Below are positions 26,163-36,103 of a DNA stretch of 64,000 nt, piece by piece. Source of the stretch: Gimesia aquarii (GTDB lineage Bacteria > Planctomycetota > Planctomycetia > Planctomycetales > Planctomycetaceae); NCBI RefSeq assembly GCF_007748175.1, contig NZ_CP037422.1:4542334-4606333 (forward strand), read 5' to 3'. The notes under the pieces are model-generated. The model did not search any database. It saw only the letters and a program-made list of their open reading frames with translations, and was not told where the DNA came from. A program made the position numbers and the translations under genes. The first letter of the stretch is position 1. Every line of letters starts with the position of its first letter.

Positions 26163-28034
26163 ATGCAGAGAACAGGATTTGTCGTTGTGAAGATCGGTCT
26201 ATTAACACGAAGCCTTACAACGGTTTATGCGTTGGTGATTGCCCTCTGTTGTCTCATGGTGGGCTGCCTTCGAACACCAACAGAAGTCGTTTCTCAATCT
26301 GAGAAGAGCCCCCATGATCCTGTTATAAGTTCAAAAAGCAGCTCTAGCTTTAATTATTTTCAGTCGAAAAAGAAATCTTCTGACGATGAGGCAGTGGCCA
26401 GGGTTAAAGTCAATGAACCTTCCTCAGTCGATCATCGGACTCATACGAAGCCAGTAGATGACACGGGGCGTGTAGAGATCATTGCTGACACTTCAACGAG
26501 ACCTCACTATTCAACAGAGAAAATAAGGAAAACGGTAAGGCATCCGTCTGAAAGCTGGCGATCGAAATCATTGATTGAATCCGCCAAAAAGTATCCTTCA
26601 AAGGTTTCTGGTTCATATTATCATCGTAATTCAGATCGCATTAAACTGGCAACTCGATACGGTTCTGTTGCTCAAAGCGGCTCGTCAGGCATACGTCGCG
26701 TATCGAATCTCAAATTTGATTCTTTGGATCATGATGAGTCCACAAAGAAAAAAGTGGAAGCAAAGATTTCGACAGACCAGTTGAGGTCTCGCGAAATGAA
26801 TCGCTATTTTAATCAGTTAGCTCAGGGAAAAGTTAGTTCTTCACAGATTAGTCAATTGGAGAATGAATTACATCAGGATCTGGAACATGCAAAGCCGGCG
26901 TTCGAAGGAATCAGTGACGAAATGCGACGAATGCAGGTTTCGTCCATCCTGGAGCGCGCGAAGCGTGAACTCAAACGAGAGAATTACGAATATGCCGCAT
27001 TTTTAGCAGAGCAAGCATTAGAGTCCAGCTATCAGGGACATATTGCCTTTGGCCCTGAAGAAGAATCGCCGCAGATGTTACTCCAGCGTATCAAAAAAAA
27101 CATGCCAGCCAATTTTGATTCTGAAGTACAAAAAATTGAACATACCAATCCACAGATTCAAACAAATGGCGGTCAAAGAGTACAAAATTTTCAATTCTCG
27201 CCTTCCCCCGTTCATCCATTGAAAAGACGTTCTGTAATCAATCCAAAACAGATGCGTCCTCAAACTCGACCTTCAACTGATTCCATACAGGAATTACCAA
27301 TGATCGTTCCCCGTAATATGGGGACAGATCGTCCGCAGACAGCGAAACCTAACAATCGTCAACAAGTTCCAGTTTCCCCCGGAATTTCTTTGGACTCACC
27401 TGCGTTTGAACCATATCCAGCTTTTGAACAAAAACCGGCAGATCAATTGGAAATCCCTTTTCCTGAAAAGACGACACGACAAGAGATGCCCTCCAGATCG
27501 CAGCCTGCTCTAGGACTTGAGCTTGAAGAAGTTCCAGATGAGCCACCAGCCAAAGTTTGCCTAAGCGGACCAGAGCCTGTGCATCGAGATCCAGTAGAAG
27601 ATGCTGCTGATTTATCGAAGCCAGGACCTCAATTGATGCTTCCTAAGCTGCCTGTGATACCTCAGGATCTTACATCCCAATCTTTCGGTCATAATCAATC
27701 TCATCAGGCAACAGTTCTCAACCGCTCAGAACAAAACCGGACGAGTCAATCCGTACCTGTTAAATTTCAATCAAAGAAACCGAAGACTGTTCAAGGCGTT
27801 CAGTCACCAGGCATGGAAAATAGTTCGATTGCAGGGGAGAGCAAGTCAGGTCTGAACGAATCAGGACTGACGTTGGATGAAATTGAGTGGGAGCTTGATG
27901 AGGAAAAAAGACCAGAACGAGAAAGTCAGTGGTCGGGAATGTCGACGTTGTTGCTCATTGTAGGGGGAATGATCATTCTCTTATTGTCATCAATTATCGT
28001 CATCCTGTTACGACGCAGTAATCCTTCAATCTGA
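26163..28034 (+). CDS. Large Pro/Ser-rich lipoprotein with C-terminal membrane anchor
   Basis: A 623-aa protein I do not recognise. The N-terminal hydrophobic segment ends in LCCLMVGC, a lipobox-like sequence, suggesting a lipoprotein. The middle consists of a Ser/Lys-rich region, a helical region at about 200-290 (RREMNRYFNQLAQGK... to a TPR-like LERAKRELKRENYEYAAFLAEQAL), and a long Pro/Gln-rich stretch. The extreme C-terminus holds a second hydrophobic helix, STLLLIVGGMIILLLSSIIVILL, followed by RRS. Both ends may thus be in membranes, with an extended linker between them. The start is either the ATG at 26163 or the GTG at 26187, which has AGGA 9 bases upstream. Confidence 0.8.
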   Translation: MQRTGFVVVKIGLLTRSLTTVYALVIALCCLMVGCLRTPTEVVSQSEKSPHDPVISSKSSSSFNYFQSKKKSSDDEAVARVKVNEPSSVDHRTHTKPVDDTGRVEIIADTSTRPHYSTEKIRKTVRHPSESWRSKSLIESAKKYPSKVSGSYYHRNSDRIKLATRYGSVAQSGSSGIRRVSNLKFDSLDHDESTKKKVEAKISTDQLRSREMNRYFNQLAQGKVSSSQISQLENELHQDLEHAKPAFEGISDEMRRMQVSSILERAKRELKRENYEYAAFLAEQALESSYQGHIAFGPEEESPQMLLQRIKKNMPANFDSEVQKIEHTNPQIQTNGGQRVQNFQFSPSPVHPLKRRSVINPKQMRPQTRPSTDSIQELPMIVPRNMGTDRPQTAKPNNRQQVPVSPGISLDSPAFEPYPAFEQKPADQLEIPFPEKTTRQEMPSRSQPALGLELEEVPDEPPAKVCLSGPEPVHRDPVEDAADLSKPGPQLMLPKLPVIPQDLTSQSFGHNQSHQATVLNRSEQNRTSQSVPVKFQSKKPKTVQGVQSPGMENSSIAGESKSGLNESGLTLDEIEWELDEEKRPERESQWSGMSTLLLIVGGMIILLLSSIIVILLRRSNPSI

Positions 28035-28051
28035 TTTTTCTCTTGATCAAA

Positions 28052-28402
28052 TCAATCTTCTGGTTTGGTAATGAATTCTCCGCCACTGATGAACATGCCG
28101 TTCTCACAGGGGGTACACCACATAATTTTGACGCGGTATTCAAATTCCCGAGTTTCACTTGCCAGCTTCACGGTAACTTCTCCGGGGTTGATCATCCCTT
28201 TGTGCAGTAGACCTAGTCCTTGACGACTGATTTCTCGGGTCATCGCAGAAATCGTATTTCCACGTAATGTCTTCACTTCAGCAGGCACAGAGAGTTCAAG
28301 GCGGTCTACGTCTCTGACATTGACGGCTTCACTGTTTCCGAAGCTTTCCAAGACTTGTTTAAGGTCATCCATCGTAGGACGGCTCCATGGGGTCTGTTCC
28401 AT
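28052..28402 (-). CDS. PilZ domain protein
   Basis: About 116 aa. The core matches a PilZ domain: DRLELSVPAEV, then TREISRQGLGLLHKG (the S-x-x-G-hydrophobic core of the domain), a P-G-E-V-x-V-x-L strand, and the closing VKIMWCTPCENGMFISGGEFI. PilZ domains bind cyclic di-GMP, but the usual N-terminal RxxxR motif is not clear here (R at DVDRLEL only), so ligand binding is uncertain. The start is the ATG at 28402, 8 bases after CAGGAG; the frame extending to 28528 includes a low-quality hydrophobic N-terminus and is probably not translated. It converges with the lipoprotein gene. Confidence 0.75.
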   Translation of the reverse strand: MEQTPWSRPTMDDLKQVLESFGNSEAVNVRDVDRLELSVPAEVKTLRGNTISAMTREISRQGLGLLHKGMINPGEVTVKLASETREFEYRVKIMWCTPCENGMFISGGEFITKPED

Positions 28403-28649
28403 CGAATGTACTCCTGGTCTTGCAGTTGTTTCTGAAAGGCTAATAGATTTGTAATAAAAATCTGCTACTAAAATATAGGATACAAAATAATCAAGGTTTC
28501 TAATTACTTTCAAAATGCGACTTTGCATGTTTTCTATCCAGAGTCTCTCTTAACTACAAGCAATTAGTACACTTAAGTTTGTTAAAGGCTAACAGTTATA
28601 ACACCAGGCGAAGCAGTAGAAAATTACAAAGCCATGCGCCTTGTGACGA

Positions 28650-28979
28650 TTATTCATCCCGCGATGGTGCGCGTTGTATCAATCGTTCCAAATGCTCCTG
28701 CAAAATCTGCTATAACGTTTCCGGTTTATAAAATCTGGATGACGCTTTGAGCAAAGCCTGTTCGATATGAGTGTGGGATGATCTCGGTAATAAATAGTTC
28801 AAGTTTATTTCAATAGATGGTTCTCGCCTGTATTCATGTTTATTGTGGCATCTCCAGGGGTAATTGATCGAGGATCACCTCTTGAAACTGCTACGATCAA
28901 ATGGAACATGTCCTAGTAAAATTGCAACCTGATATAGAATTTCTCCATTGATTAATTCGATGAGAGAACTTGAGCTGGC
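28650..28979 (-). pseudogene. Decayed gene relic, partly protein-kinase-like
   Basis: In the 613-base gap between the PilZ gene and the MMPL gene, minus-strand translation gives protein-like segments broken by stops. From 28979 the frame reads ELINGEILYQVAILLGHVPFD, which resembles kinase subdomains IX-X (LGxxLYxxLxGxxPF). Restoring one T near 28884-28888 continues it as SSFQEVILDQLPLEMP. The original frame meets TGA at 28875-28877, runs through EQALLKASSRFYKPETL, meets TAG at 28710-28712 and continues as QILQEHLERLIQRAPSRDE to TAA at 28650. No start or ribosome site remains. The rest of the gap (28403-28649, 28980-29015) shows nothing. The kinase resemblance is by eye and could be fortuitous. 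Confidence 0.35.
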
Positions 28980-29015
28980 TCAAGCAAGAGAAAGCAGATA
29001 GATCTACCAATACTT

Positions 29016-31244
29016 ATGATGATCTCTTCTTTTTATAAAAAGTATAGTAAGCAATTAATCTGGGGAGTGTTTTGCACACTTCCCATTTTGACCTTTCTTG
29101 CAGAGTTACTACCCTCCAACAATGACATCGAAACCTGGTTGCCCAAAGATTCCGATGTTCGCGTGGTCTATGATCGGTTCAAAGCTGAATTTGGAGCGGA
29201 AGAAATTATTCTTGTCGCGGTACAAGATGGCTTAAGCAAAAAACCACTCATCGAAGCGACCGCCAGTCGTATTGAAACACTACCAACAGTTAGACAATGT
29301 TGGACACCAGAACGACTCAAAAAAATCTTAAATGAGTTCAAAGTAGAGCCTGAGGAAATCGATCGACGCTTGAATGGGCTTTTGATTAACTCTGAAAAGA
29401 ATATTGCCGGTATATGTGTTCTCCTTTCTGATAGAGGAATTAAAAACCGTGCTGCGACGGTGGAAGGAATTCGCGAAAAGCTCGAATATAACCAGTTGAC
29501 AGGGAAAGAAGTTCAACTCGCGGGGGCCCCTGTTGTAATTGCTGAGCTTGATCGTCTGGGTAGTCAGAAGAATAATAAAAAATTCTTCATAATCACATTA
29601 CTGATCAGCCTGGGATTACTATACTATTCATTCCGAGAATGGAAGAAAACGCTCGCCACACTCGGGTTGACCATTTGGGCCATCAATCTGACCACGGCTT
29701 TAATTTATCTGGGAGGGGGTGAAATGAACTTCATCCTGGGGGCTCTCTCAGTCATGGTCATGGTCTTTACGCTCGCGATTTCCATCCACGTACATCATTA
29801 TGTAGCCAGTTGTATTCACGAAGATGATCCCTTGGCCTCTGCATTACGTATTGCGTGGAAGCCTTGTTTCTTGGCGACACTCACTACTACGATTGGTCTT
29901 TTTTCTCTAACAGTTAGTGAAATTGGTCCCGTAGTCCAATTTGGATATGCTGCTTCGATTGGGACATTTGTTTCTTTGATTACAGGTCTTGGACTTACTC
30001 CGGCTGTGTTGACCATTTGGCCCATTGATCCTGAAACAATTCATGTCGGTGAGAAAAACTGGAATTTTCAAAGGTGTGCCAACTGGGTGATTGATCATTC
30101 CGGACGAGTTTCAATTGCAGCAATTTTCCTTGTTTTGATTTCTGGTGCTGGACTATTCAACCTGAGAACGAAAATTGACCCTCTCGACTTTTTACCCGCA
30201 GAGGGAAGAGTCATCCAGGATGTACGTTCGATACAGAATGACCTTACCGAATTAGATTCAGTTGAAGCGATCGTCGATTTTGGAGATAAAGAGATTCCGT
30301 TCATTCAGAAAATTGAGCGGGTTCGTGAACTGGAAAAAACAATTAAACAACATTCTGCGGTCAGACATACGATGTCGCTGGCGAGTTTTTTTCCGAAAAA
30401 GTTTCCGGAAAGTCCATTTGAAACAGCACGGTTGTTATCGCACGCGAAATCTTCGCATGGCGAGAATGATTTCGTTTCAGATGGCGAACGTTTGTGGAGA
30501 ATTTCAGCGAGAGTCAGTAGTGGTGCTGATTTACCACAGGACCAAATTTATGACGAGCTGGCAGTCATGATTGATGATCCTGATGTGATCCTGACGGGGG
30601 TTGCTCCATTATTGAGGCGGGCACAAAAACAAATTTTCGTTGGATTTTGGGAAAGCTTTTCAATGGCGTTTCTCATCATTACTGTAGTCATGATTATTTC
30701 ACTTCGCTCAATTAAAGCCGGTTTAGTTGCGATGGTCCCCAACTTGACCCCCATTTGTATTGTATTCGGAATTCTGGGTTGGTATCAAATTCCCATCGAT
30801 ATTGGAATCATGATGACTGCCAGTATCGCATTGGGGATTGCCGTCGATGGAACATTTCATTTCCTGGTGCGTTATCAAAGCCAGTATCGACTGACTAAAA
30901 ATTCAGCACAGTCTTCGAGAGACTCGCTACTGATGACGGGAGAGCCGATTTTCACAGCGGCAGTAATTACAGGTGCAGGTATGATGGCTCTCACACTGAG
31001 CAATTTTGTCCCCACGGCACGCTTTGGATACATGATGACTTCGTTACTGATCGCTGCTTTGGTCGGTGATCTCATTTTACTTCCAAGTTTATTGGCACTT
31101 CGTCCTCAGAAACCAACAGATGATGGAAGTACTGATCGCAATGACAGCAGTGATCTGCTTGAGCGACAACATCCCAGTGCCCCTCATTTCCTCAAGGACA
31201 ATCGACAGGGAACGAAAGATCAATCAAAGAAAGCAGTTGCATAA
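29016..31244 (+). CDS. MMPL/RND-family transporter
   Basis: A 742-aa inner-membrane protein of the RND superfamily (MMPL/HpnN branch). Two repeats each carry one N-terminal helix, a large periplasmic domain and a group of membrane helices with sterol-sensing-type sequence. The first periplasmic domain begins DIETWLPKDSDVRVVYDRF, the second at about 385 with RTKIDPLDFLPAEG. Helix 4-like regions have GALSVMVMVFTLAISIHVHHY and GIMMTASIALGIAVDGTFHF, the polar residues used in proton coupling. Relatives export lipids or hopanoids. It is followed 260 bases later by an acyl-reductase-like SDR, so a shared lipid pathway is possible. The C-terminus is a hydrophilic Ser/Asp-rich tail. Confidence 0.9.
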   Translation: MMISSFYKKYSKQLIWGVFCTLPILTFLAELLPSNNDIETWLPKDSDVRVVYDRFKAEFGAEEIILVAVQDGLSKKPLIEATASRIETLPTVRQCWTPERLKKILNEFKVEPEEIDRRLNGLLINSEKNIAGICVLLSDRGIKNRAATVEGIREKLEYNQLTGKEVQLAGAPVVIAELDRLGSQKNNKKFFIITLLISLGLLYYSFREWKKTLATLGLTIWAINLTTALIYLGGGEMNFILGALSVMVMVFTLAISIHVHHYVASCIHEDDPLASALRIAWKPCFLATLTTTIGLFSLTVSEIGPVVQFGYAASIGTFVSLITGLGLTPAVLTIWPIDPETIHVGEKNWNFQRCANWVIDHSGRVSIAAIFLVLISGAGLFNLRTKIDPLDFLPAEGRVIQDVRSIQNDLTELDSVEAIVDFGDKEIPFIQKIERVRELEKTIKQHSAVRHTMSLASFFPKKFPESPFETARLLSHAKSSHGENDFVSDGERLWRISARVSSGADLPQDQIYDELAVMIDDPDVILTGVAPLLRRAQKQIFVGFWESFSMAFLIITVVMIISLRSIKAGLVAMVPNLTPICIVFGILGWYQIPIDIGIMMTASIALGIAVDGTFHFLVRYQSQYRLTKNSAQSSRDSLLMTGEPIFTAAVITGAGMMALTLSNFVPTARFGYMMTSLLIAALVGDLILLPSLLALRPQKPTDDGSTDRNDSSDLLERQHPSAPHFLKDNRQGTKDQSKKAVA

Positions 31245-31503
31245 ATTCATTTCCTGAACGACTAACAAATGCTCTGCGAAAGTATCTGCTTTTCAGTACC
31301 CTTTGATTGATATATGAAGCCAGTTCATTATTATTGATTTCTCCCAAGCTCGAAAGTTTCTCCCCTCTGTTCTACCACAGTCACAATCTGTTGCAGGTTC
31401 TGAGCAGTAGGCAGGAGCTCGAAATGGACCTCTTTGAACAGAGTTTTTTCAGGCAATTATCAACCTCGATTTTTACATCAACGGAAATATAGCGGATAAC
31501 AAA

Positions 31504-32637
31504 ATGGGATATCATCTGATAACAGGTGCTACAGGATTACTGGGAAGATACTTGATCCGGGACTTAGCGTCTGCTGGTGTGCCTTTAGCTGTGTTGGTTC
31601 GTCCAACGAGACGCATGACTGCTGATCAGCGAATCGACATGATCATGGGGTTCTGGGACGATCAAATGGGACGGGAATTACCGCGGCCTGTCGTTCTGGA
31701 AGGTAACATTAACGAGGAGAACTTGGGGCTGAGTGAGGAACAACTTGAATGGGTAACTCAAAATGTTGAGCGAGTCCTCCATTCTGCTGCCAGTCTTTCA
31801 TTTTACAGTACAAGTCAAGAAAGTGAGCCTTGGCGATCAAATGTCGGCGGAGTCAAAAAAGTTCTCGACTTTTGTAAAATTGCTGGAATCAAAAAATTCG
31901 ACCATGTTTCCACTGCTTATGTTTGTGGGTTGCGTACAGGCAGAATTATGGAGTCAGACGTTGACGTCGGGCAGGAACCGGGAAACGATTATGAGCGCAG
32001 TAAACTTCAAGCTGAATTACTGGTGAGAAGTGCAGAGCATCTCGAATCGTTAACCGTTTTTAGACCTGCAATCATTATTGGAGATTCAAAAACAGGATTT
32101 ACGAATACATTCCATGGCTTTTATGCTGCTTTACAGCTAGGCCATACTTTAACTCAAATGCAAACTCCGGATGAAACAGGACGACTCTATGCAAAGTCTC
32201 GCTTCACTCTCGACGGTGATGAATCAAAGAATCTGATTCCTGTAGATTGGGTTTCAGCTGTGATGGCATATATTATCACTCATCCCAAGCATCATAATAA
32301 AACCTATCACTTGACACCTTTGAACCCGGTACAATCACGACTAGTGCACGACGTGCTTCAAGGGACGTGCAATTTTTATGGATCAGAATTTGCCGGAGCA
32401 GGGGTAGAACTTGAAGATCCTACAGAAGTCGAACGACTGTTCTATGACCATATTCGTGTCTACAATTCGTATTGGCGTGATGATCCCGTCTTTGACAGTA
32501 CCAATACACAAACAGCGGCGCCACACTTGCCTTGTCCACATATCGATAGAGAGCTGTTGACCCGACTGTCTCAAGTGGCGATCGATATGAACTTCAGTTG
32601 GAATGATCGCACACCGCATCGATTTGGTGTCAAGTAG
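31504..32637 (+). CDS. SDR-family NAD(P)-dependent reductase (thioester-reductase/FAR-like)
   Basis: A 377-aa extended short-chain dehydrogenase. The N-terminus has the TGATGLLGRYL dinucleotide loop. HSAASLSF and HVSTAYVCG (Ser/Thr before the active site) and YERSK (Tyr-x-x-x-Lys, near 165-169) follow. The VERVLHSAA region and RPAIIIGDSKTGFT match the 'male sterility' NAD-binding group, which includes fatty-acyl-CoA reductases and the thioester-reductase domains of synthetases. It probably reduces an acyl thioester or epimerises a sugar; the former is favoured. The last eight bases overlap the end of nusB on the opposite strand. Confidence 0.85.
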   Translation: MGYHLITGATGLLGRYLIRDLASAGVPLAVLVRPTRRMTADQRIDMIMGFWDDQMGRELPRPVVLEGNINEENLGLSEEQLEWVTQNVERVLHSAASLSFYSTSQESEPWRSNVGGVKKVLDFCKIAGIKKFDHVSTAYVCGLRTGRIMESDVDVGQEPGNDYERSKLQAELLVRSAEHLESLTVFRPAIIIGDSKTGFTNTFHGFYAALQLGHTLTQMQTPDETGRLYAKSRFTLDGDESKNLIPVDWVSAVMAYIITHPKHHNKTYHLTPLNPVQSRLVHDVLQGTCNFYGSEFAGAGVELEDPTEVERLFYDHIRVYNSYWRDDPVFDSTNTQTAAPHLPCPHIDRELLTRLSQVAIDMNFSWNDRTPHRFGVK

Positions 32638-33079
32638 CCCAGGGGTTATCCAGTTTGCGATCAGTCTTCTGATCGGGTTGGGTTTTACCGGGAATGAGCT
32701 TGTCGAGAATTCCATTAACGAATTGCGAAGACTGCGCACTACCAAACTCACGTGCCAATTCGATTGCTTCATCTAAAACGACTGAAGAGGGGGTTTCGGT
32801 GTGTAGTAATTCGTAAGCACCAAGCCTCAGAATATTTCGATCTGTGACAGCCATTCGTTCAAGGCTCCAGTTTTCAGCAACTTTCACAATTTCCTCATCA
32901 AGTTGCTTTTTATACTCTGTCACACCCGTAAACAATTTCCAGGCAAAGGTACGAACAGTTTGATTGCGGCCATGCTCTTCGATCATACGACGAACCTCAC
33001 CTGCAGTAATATCAGGGTTGAGATCGACTTGATATAACATCTGCACAACTAGATGTCGAGCCTGTTTTCGGAGAGACAT
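32630..33079 (-). CDS. nusB: Transcription antitermination factor NusB
   Basis: A 149-aa all-helical RNA-binding factor that with NusE (S10) binds boxA in rRNA leaders and suppresses premature termination. It starts SLRKQARHLVVQMLYQVDL, the family's conserved first helix (R-x-x-A-x-x-x-L-Y), and has NILRLGAYELL and the SSVVLDEAIELAREFGSAQSSQFVNGILD signature. It lies 77 bases after ribH; the ribH-nusB pair is conserved in many bacteria. Its 3' end overlaps the convergent SDR gene by eight bases. Confidence 0.96.
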   Translation of the reverse strand: MSLRKQARHLVVQMLYQVDLNPDITAGEVRRMIEEHGRNQTVRTFAWKLFTGVTEYKKQLDEEIVKVAENWSLERMAVTDRNILRLGAYELLHTETPSSVVLDEAIELAREFGSAQSSQFVNGILDKLIPGKTQPDQKTDRKLDNPWAT

Positions 33080-33156
33080 AGAAATATCACTAACACTATT
33101 TGGGGTAAATTAACTCAGAGACTCAAAATTCTCTGACTTTTGCCAGTAAAGCAAAC

Positions 33157-33639
33157 TTACTGCGAATCTTGATCAATGGTTTTCAGAAGGTTTACCATCT
33201 CAATTGCTGCCAGAGCGGCTTCACAGCCTTTATTTCCTACTTTTCCTCCGGCGCGATCGAGCGCCTGCTCCATCGTTTCGCACGTGAGCACTCCGAATAG
33301 GACAGGCACACCACTTTCCTGACCGCTCCGCATAATCCCTGCTGCCACTTGATGATTGATATAGTCATGGTGCATCGTACTACCCTGGATGACAGCTCCC
33401 AGACAACACACCGCCTGATAACGACCGCTTTTCGCCAGACGATCGGCAACAAGAGGTAATTCGAATGATCCAGGTACCCACACAACAGAAACATTTTCTT
33501 CCGAGCCACCATGGCGGCGGATTGTTTCTAAGGCCCCTTCCAGCAACTTACGAGTAATTAAATCATTCCAGCGTGAAACGACGATCGCAAATGTTGCTTC
33601 GCGGGCCAGTAAATCGCCTTCAATCAGTTTATGGTTCAT
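33157..33639 (-). CDS. ribH: 6,7-dimethyl-8-ribityllumazine synthase
   Basis: A 160-aa enzyme of riboflavin synthesis that joins 5-amino-6-ribitylamino-uracil to dihydroxybutanone phosphate; it usually forms an icosahedral 60-mer. Motifs: [13 protein letters not shown] for the N-terminal substrate loop, [31 protein letters not shown] (with the catalytic His in the H-x-D-Y/F region), [27 protein letters not shown]. All are intact. It lies upstream of nusB and downstream of rho on the same strand. No other rib gene is in the window. Confidence 0.97.
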   Translation of the reverse strand: MNHKLIEGDLLAREATFAIVVSRWNDLITRKLLEGALETIRRHGGSEENVSVVWVPGSFELPLVADRLAKSGRYQAVCCLGAVIQGSTMHHDYINHQVAAGIMRSGQESGVPVLFGVLTCETMEQALDRAGGKVGNKGCEAALAAIEMVNLLKTIDQDSQ

Positions 33640-33802
33640 CGAAGTAGTAACTTAAAAATATTTTATTGAAAACTGGAAAAACCGGACTGTTGGTTCATCA
33701 ACGATTAATTATCATGTGAAAAGAGTGACAATTGATGTTTCTTTTCTGCTGCTTCAAATGATTGAAACAAGCTCCCCACCGATACACAGTAGCGGTCTAG
33801 CA

Positions 33803-35236
33803 CTAACCTAAATTCATACTCAGCAAAAACTCTTCATTTGTTTTGGTACGACGCATTCTGTTTGTCAGAAGCTCCATCGCGTCAACAGGGTTCATGTCGT
33901 TCAGCACGCGTCTGAGAATCCAGACTCGACGGAGTTCCTCTTCATCCATCAACAATTCTTCGCGTCGTGTTCCCGATTTATTCACATCAATCGCCGGCCA
34001 AATTCGCTTTTCGACCATTCTACGATCTAAATGCAATTCAGTGTTACCGGTTCCTTTAAATTCTTCAAAAATGACTTCATCCATGCGGCTCCCCGTATCG
34101 ACGAGCGCGGTCGCAACAATCGTGAGACTGCCACCTTCTTCTACATTACGGGCGGCACCGAAAAATCGTTTGGGGTGTTGTAATGCATTCGCATCGACAC
34201 CACCGGAAAGAATCTTGCCTGAATGAGGAACTTCCGTATTCCAGGCACGTGCCAGTCGAGTAATCGAATCCAGAAAAATGACAACATCTTCACCATACTC
34301 CACCATGCGTTTGGCTTTTTCAATCACCATTTCAGAGACTTGAATATGCCTGCTGGGTGGTTCATCAAACGTACTGCTGACAACTTCGCAACGGTCTCCA
34401 CCAACCTGGCGTTCCATGTCAGTCACTTCTTCCGGACGCTCATCAATTAATAGAATAAATACATAGGCACTTGGATGACTGCCGAGTACACATTTTGCCA
34501 TTTCCTGTAGCATGACAGTCTTACCAGCACGAGGAGGAGAGACGATCAGGCCACGTTGTCCCATTCCCACGGGCGCCACGAGATCGACAATGCGAGTGCT
34601 CAAGTTGCCTGCAGGAGAAGACAGTTTTAAGCGTTCCTTGGGATGGAGTGGTGTCAGGTCGTCAAAAAAGACTTTTGTTGTCAATAACTCGGGATCACAG
34701 CCATTGACTGCTTCCACTCTGAGTAGAGCGAAATAGCGTTCGTTTTCTTTCGGTGGCCGAATTTGACCTGCGACAATGGCTCCTGTTCGTAGCCCAAAAC
34801 GCCGAATTTGACTGGGGGAGACATAAATATCATCAGGGCAGGGAAGATAGTGGTAATCAGGGCTGCGTAAAAATCCAAATCCATCTGGGAGTATTTCCAG
34901 AGTTCCTTCCCCAAACATTAACCCGTTAACTTTGGTTCGTTCTTTCAGAATCTTGAAGATCAGATCCTGCTTTTTCAAGCCGGTGTATTCCGTGAGTTTT
35001 TCCTCTTTGGCCAGTTTCATGAGTTCTTGCATCGTCATTCGTTGCAAGTCGGCGATATGAATTTCGCTTTGCTTAATCTTTTCATAGCGTTCATCAGCCG
35101 ATTTGGTGATCGTCGCTGCTCTTTGCTCAGATGAATTTGCTTTCATCCGCTTTGCTTTCTGGTCAAGCTCTTCTTTTTCTTTTGATGCCACAAGCCCGTC
35201 ATTTTCAGATGTCTGAAGTTTTATGGATTTGGCCAT
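33803..35236 (-). CDS. rho: Transcription termination factor Rho
   Basis: A 477-aa hexameric RNA helicase that ends transcription. The first 60 residues are a Lys/Glu-rich, charged extension ahead of the usual N-terminal Rho domain ([15 protein letters not shown]). The RNA-binding CSD has [10 protein letters not shown] and [12 protein letters not shown]. The ATPase core has Walker [13 protein letters not shown], the [13 protein letters not shown] stretch with Walker B character, the Q-loop VVSSTFDEP and [11 protein letters not shown], plus the R-loop [19 protein letters not shown]. The ATG at 35236 follows GGAAAG by 8 bases. Extended N-termini occur in high-GC Gram-positive and planctomycete Rho proteins. 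It sits in a minus-strand block with coaE upstream and ribH/nusB downstream. Confidence 0.97.
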   Translation of the reverse strand: MAKSIKLQTSENDGLVASKEKEELDQKAKRMKANSSEQRAATITKSADERYEKIKQSEIHIADLQRMTMQELMKLAKEEKLTEYTGLKKQDLIFKILKERTKVNGLMFGEGTLEILPDGFGFLRSPDYHYLPCPDDIYVSPSQIRRFGLRTGAIVAGQIRPPKENERYFALLRVEAVNGCDPELLTTKVFFDDLTPLHPKERLKLSSPAGNLSTRIVDLVAPVGMGQRGLIVSPPRAGKTVMLQEMAKCVLGSHPSAYVFILLIDERPEEVTDMERQVGGDRCEVVSSTFDEPPSRHIQVSEMVIEKAKRMVEYGEDVVIFLDSITRLARAWNTEVPHSGKILSGGVDANALQHPKRFFGAARNVEEGGSLTIVATALVDTGSRMDEVIFEEFKGTGNTELHLDRRMVEKRIWPAIDVNKSGTRREELLMDEEELRRVWILRRVLNDMNPVDAMELLTNRMRRTKTNEEFLLSMNLG

Positions 35237-35455
35237 GCTGATAACTTTCCGAATTACTAAAAATTTGAGATGAAATGGAGTGGAGTTCTTGAACCAAAAC
35301 AGATGTGTTTACTGTGAAGATCAATGGACTTTTGGAAAGGTTCCAGTTTTTTTAAATAGAGTGAAAAGTATTTTAGATAATTATGATACGATCAGGGACG
35401 AGACTGGTTAATAACCAAAGATGCTCAGAATGCTGATTAGACATCGGGAACTGGG

Positions 35456-36103
35456 TTAATTGTTTGTTTTTTGTCTTTTATGTAATACTTCGATGAATTG
35501 AGATAAATCTTGACCTGCTGCTTCCAGATTGTCGTCATGATTATGAATAATGTAGTTTGCCAGTTTTCGTTTTTCTGAGAGAGGCAACTGCTGATTCTCT
35601 CGTTTTTCCAACTCTGCTGGAGACCACCCTCGATTTTGAGTGACTCTTTTCAATCGTTGTTCAAACGGGCATTCAATGAAAACAATCTGATCGCACAATT
35701 CTTTCCAGCCTGCTTCCAAAATCACCGCTGCGTCAATCAGGATTGCATCGACGTTTTTGGTTGTTTTCGCCGACAAAATCTCCTGCTCAAGGACTCGATG
35801 AATTTCGGGATGGACTATTTTCTCTAGTTTTTTTAATGATTCTTGATGTTGAGTTTCTTCTCCAAAAACAATTTTGGCAAGGACTGAACGATTTACCTTC
35901 CCATGTTCATCAAACACCGCAGTTCCAAACTGCTCTCGAATATTTTGTTGAACCTCAGGAAAATCAAGTATTCTATGTCCGATTTGATCGGCATCAATCA
36001 CTTCAACAGATCGCAAAGTCTTGAGTTTATTGGCTACCGCACTTTTGCCTGATCCAATGCCTCCAATCAGAGCTATTGTGGGAATGAATGTATGAGAAGA
36101 CAC
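35456..36103 (-). CDS. coaE: Dephospho-CoA kinase
   Basis: A 215-aa P-loop kinase that makes coenzyme A from dephospho-CoA and ATP. The P-loop IALIGGIGSGKSAVA lies at the N-terminus, followed by DADQIGHRI (CoA-binding and catalytic Asp), the HPEIHRVLEQ stretch, and DAAVILEAGWKELCDQIVFIECPFEQRLKR (lid and nucleoside site). Length is normal. The start is a GTG at 36103; no ATG lies between it and the P-loop, and the ribosome site is weak. It lies 219 bases upstream of rho and 296 downstream of polA on the same strand. Confidence 0.95.
   Translation of the reverse strand: MSSHTFIPTIALIGGIGSGKSAVANKLKTLRSVEVIDADQIGHRILDFPEVQQNIREQFGTAVFDEHGKVNRSVLAKIVFGEETQHQESLKKLEKIVHPEIHRVLEQEILSAKTTKNVDAILIDAAVILEAGWKELCDQIVFIECPFEQRLKRVTQNRGWSPAELEKRENQQLPLSEKRKLANYIIHNHDDNLEAAGQDLSQFIEVLHKRQKTNN

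Noticed and set aside
28403-28528. N-terminal extension of the PilZ frame
   Set aside because: The strong CAGGAG site precedes the ATG at 28402, and the extension is not PilZ-like.
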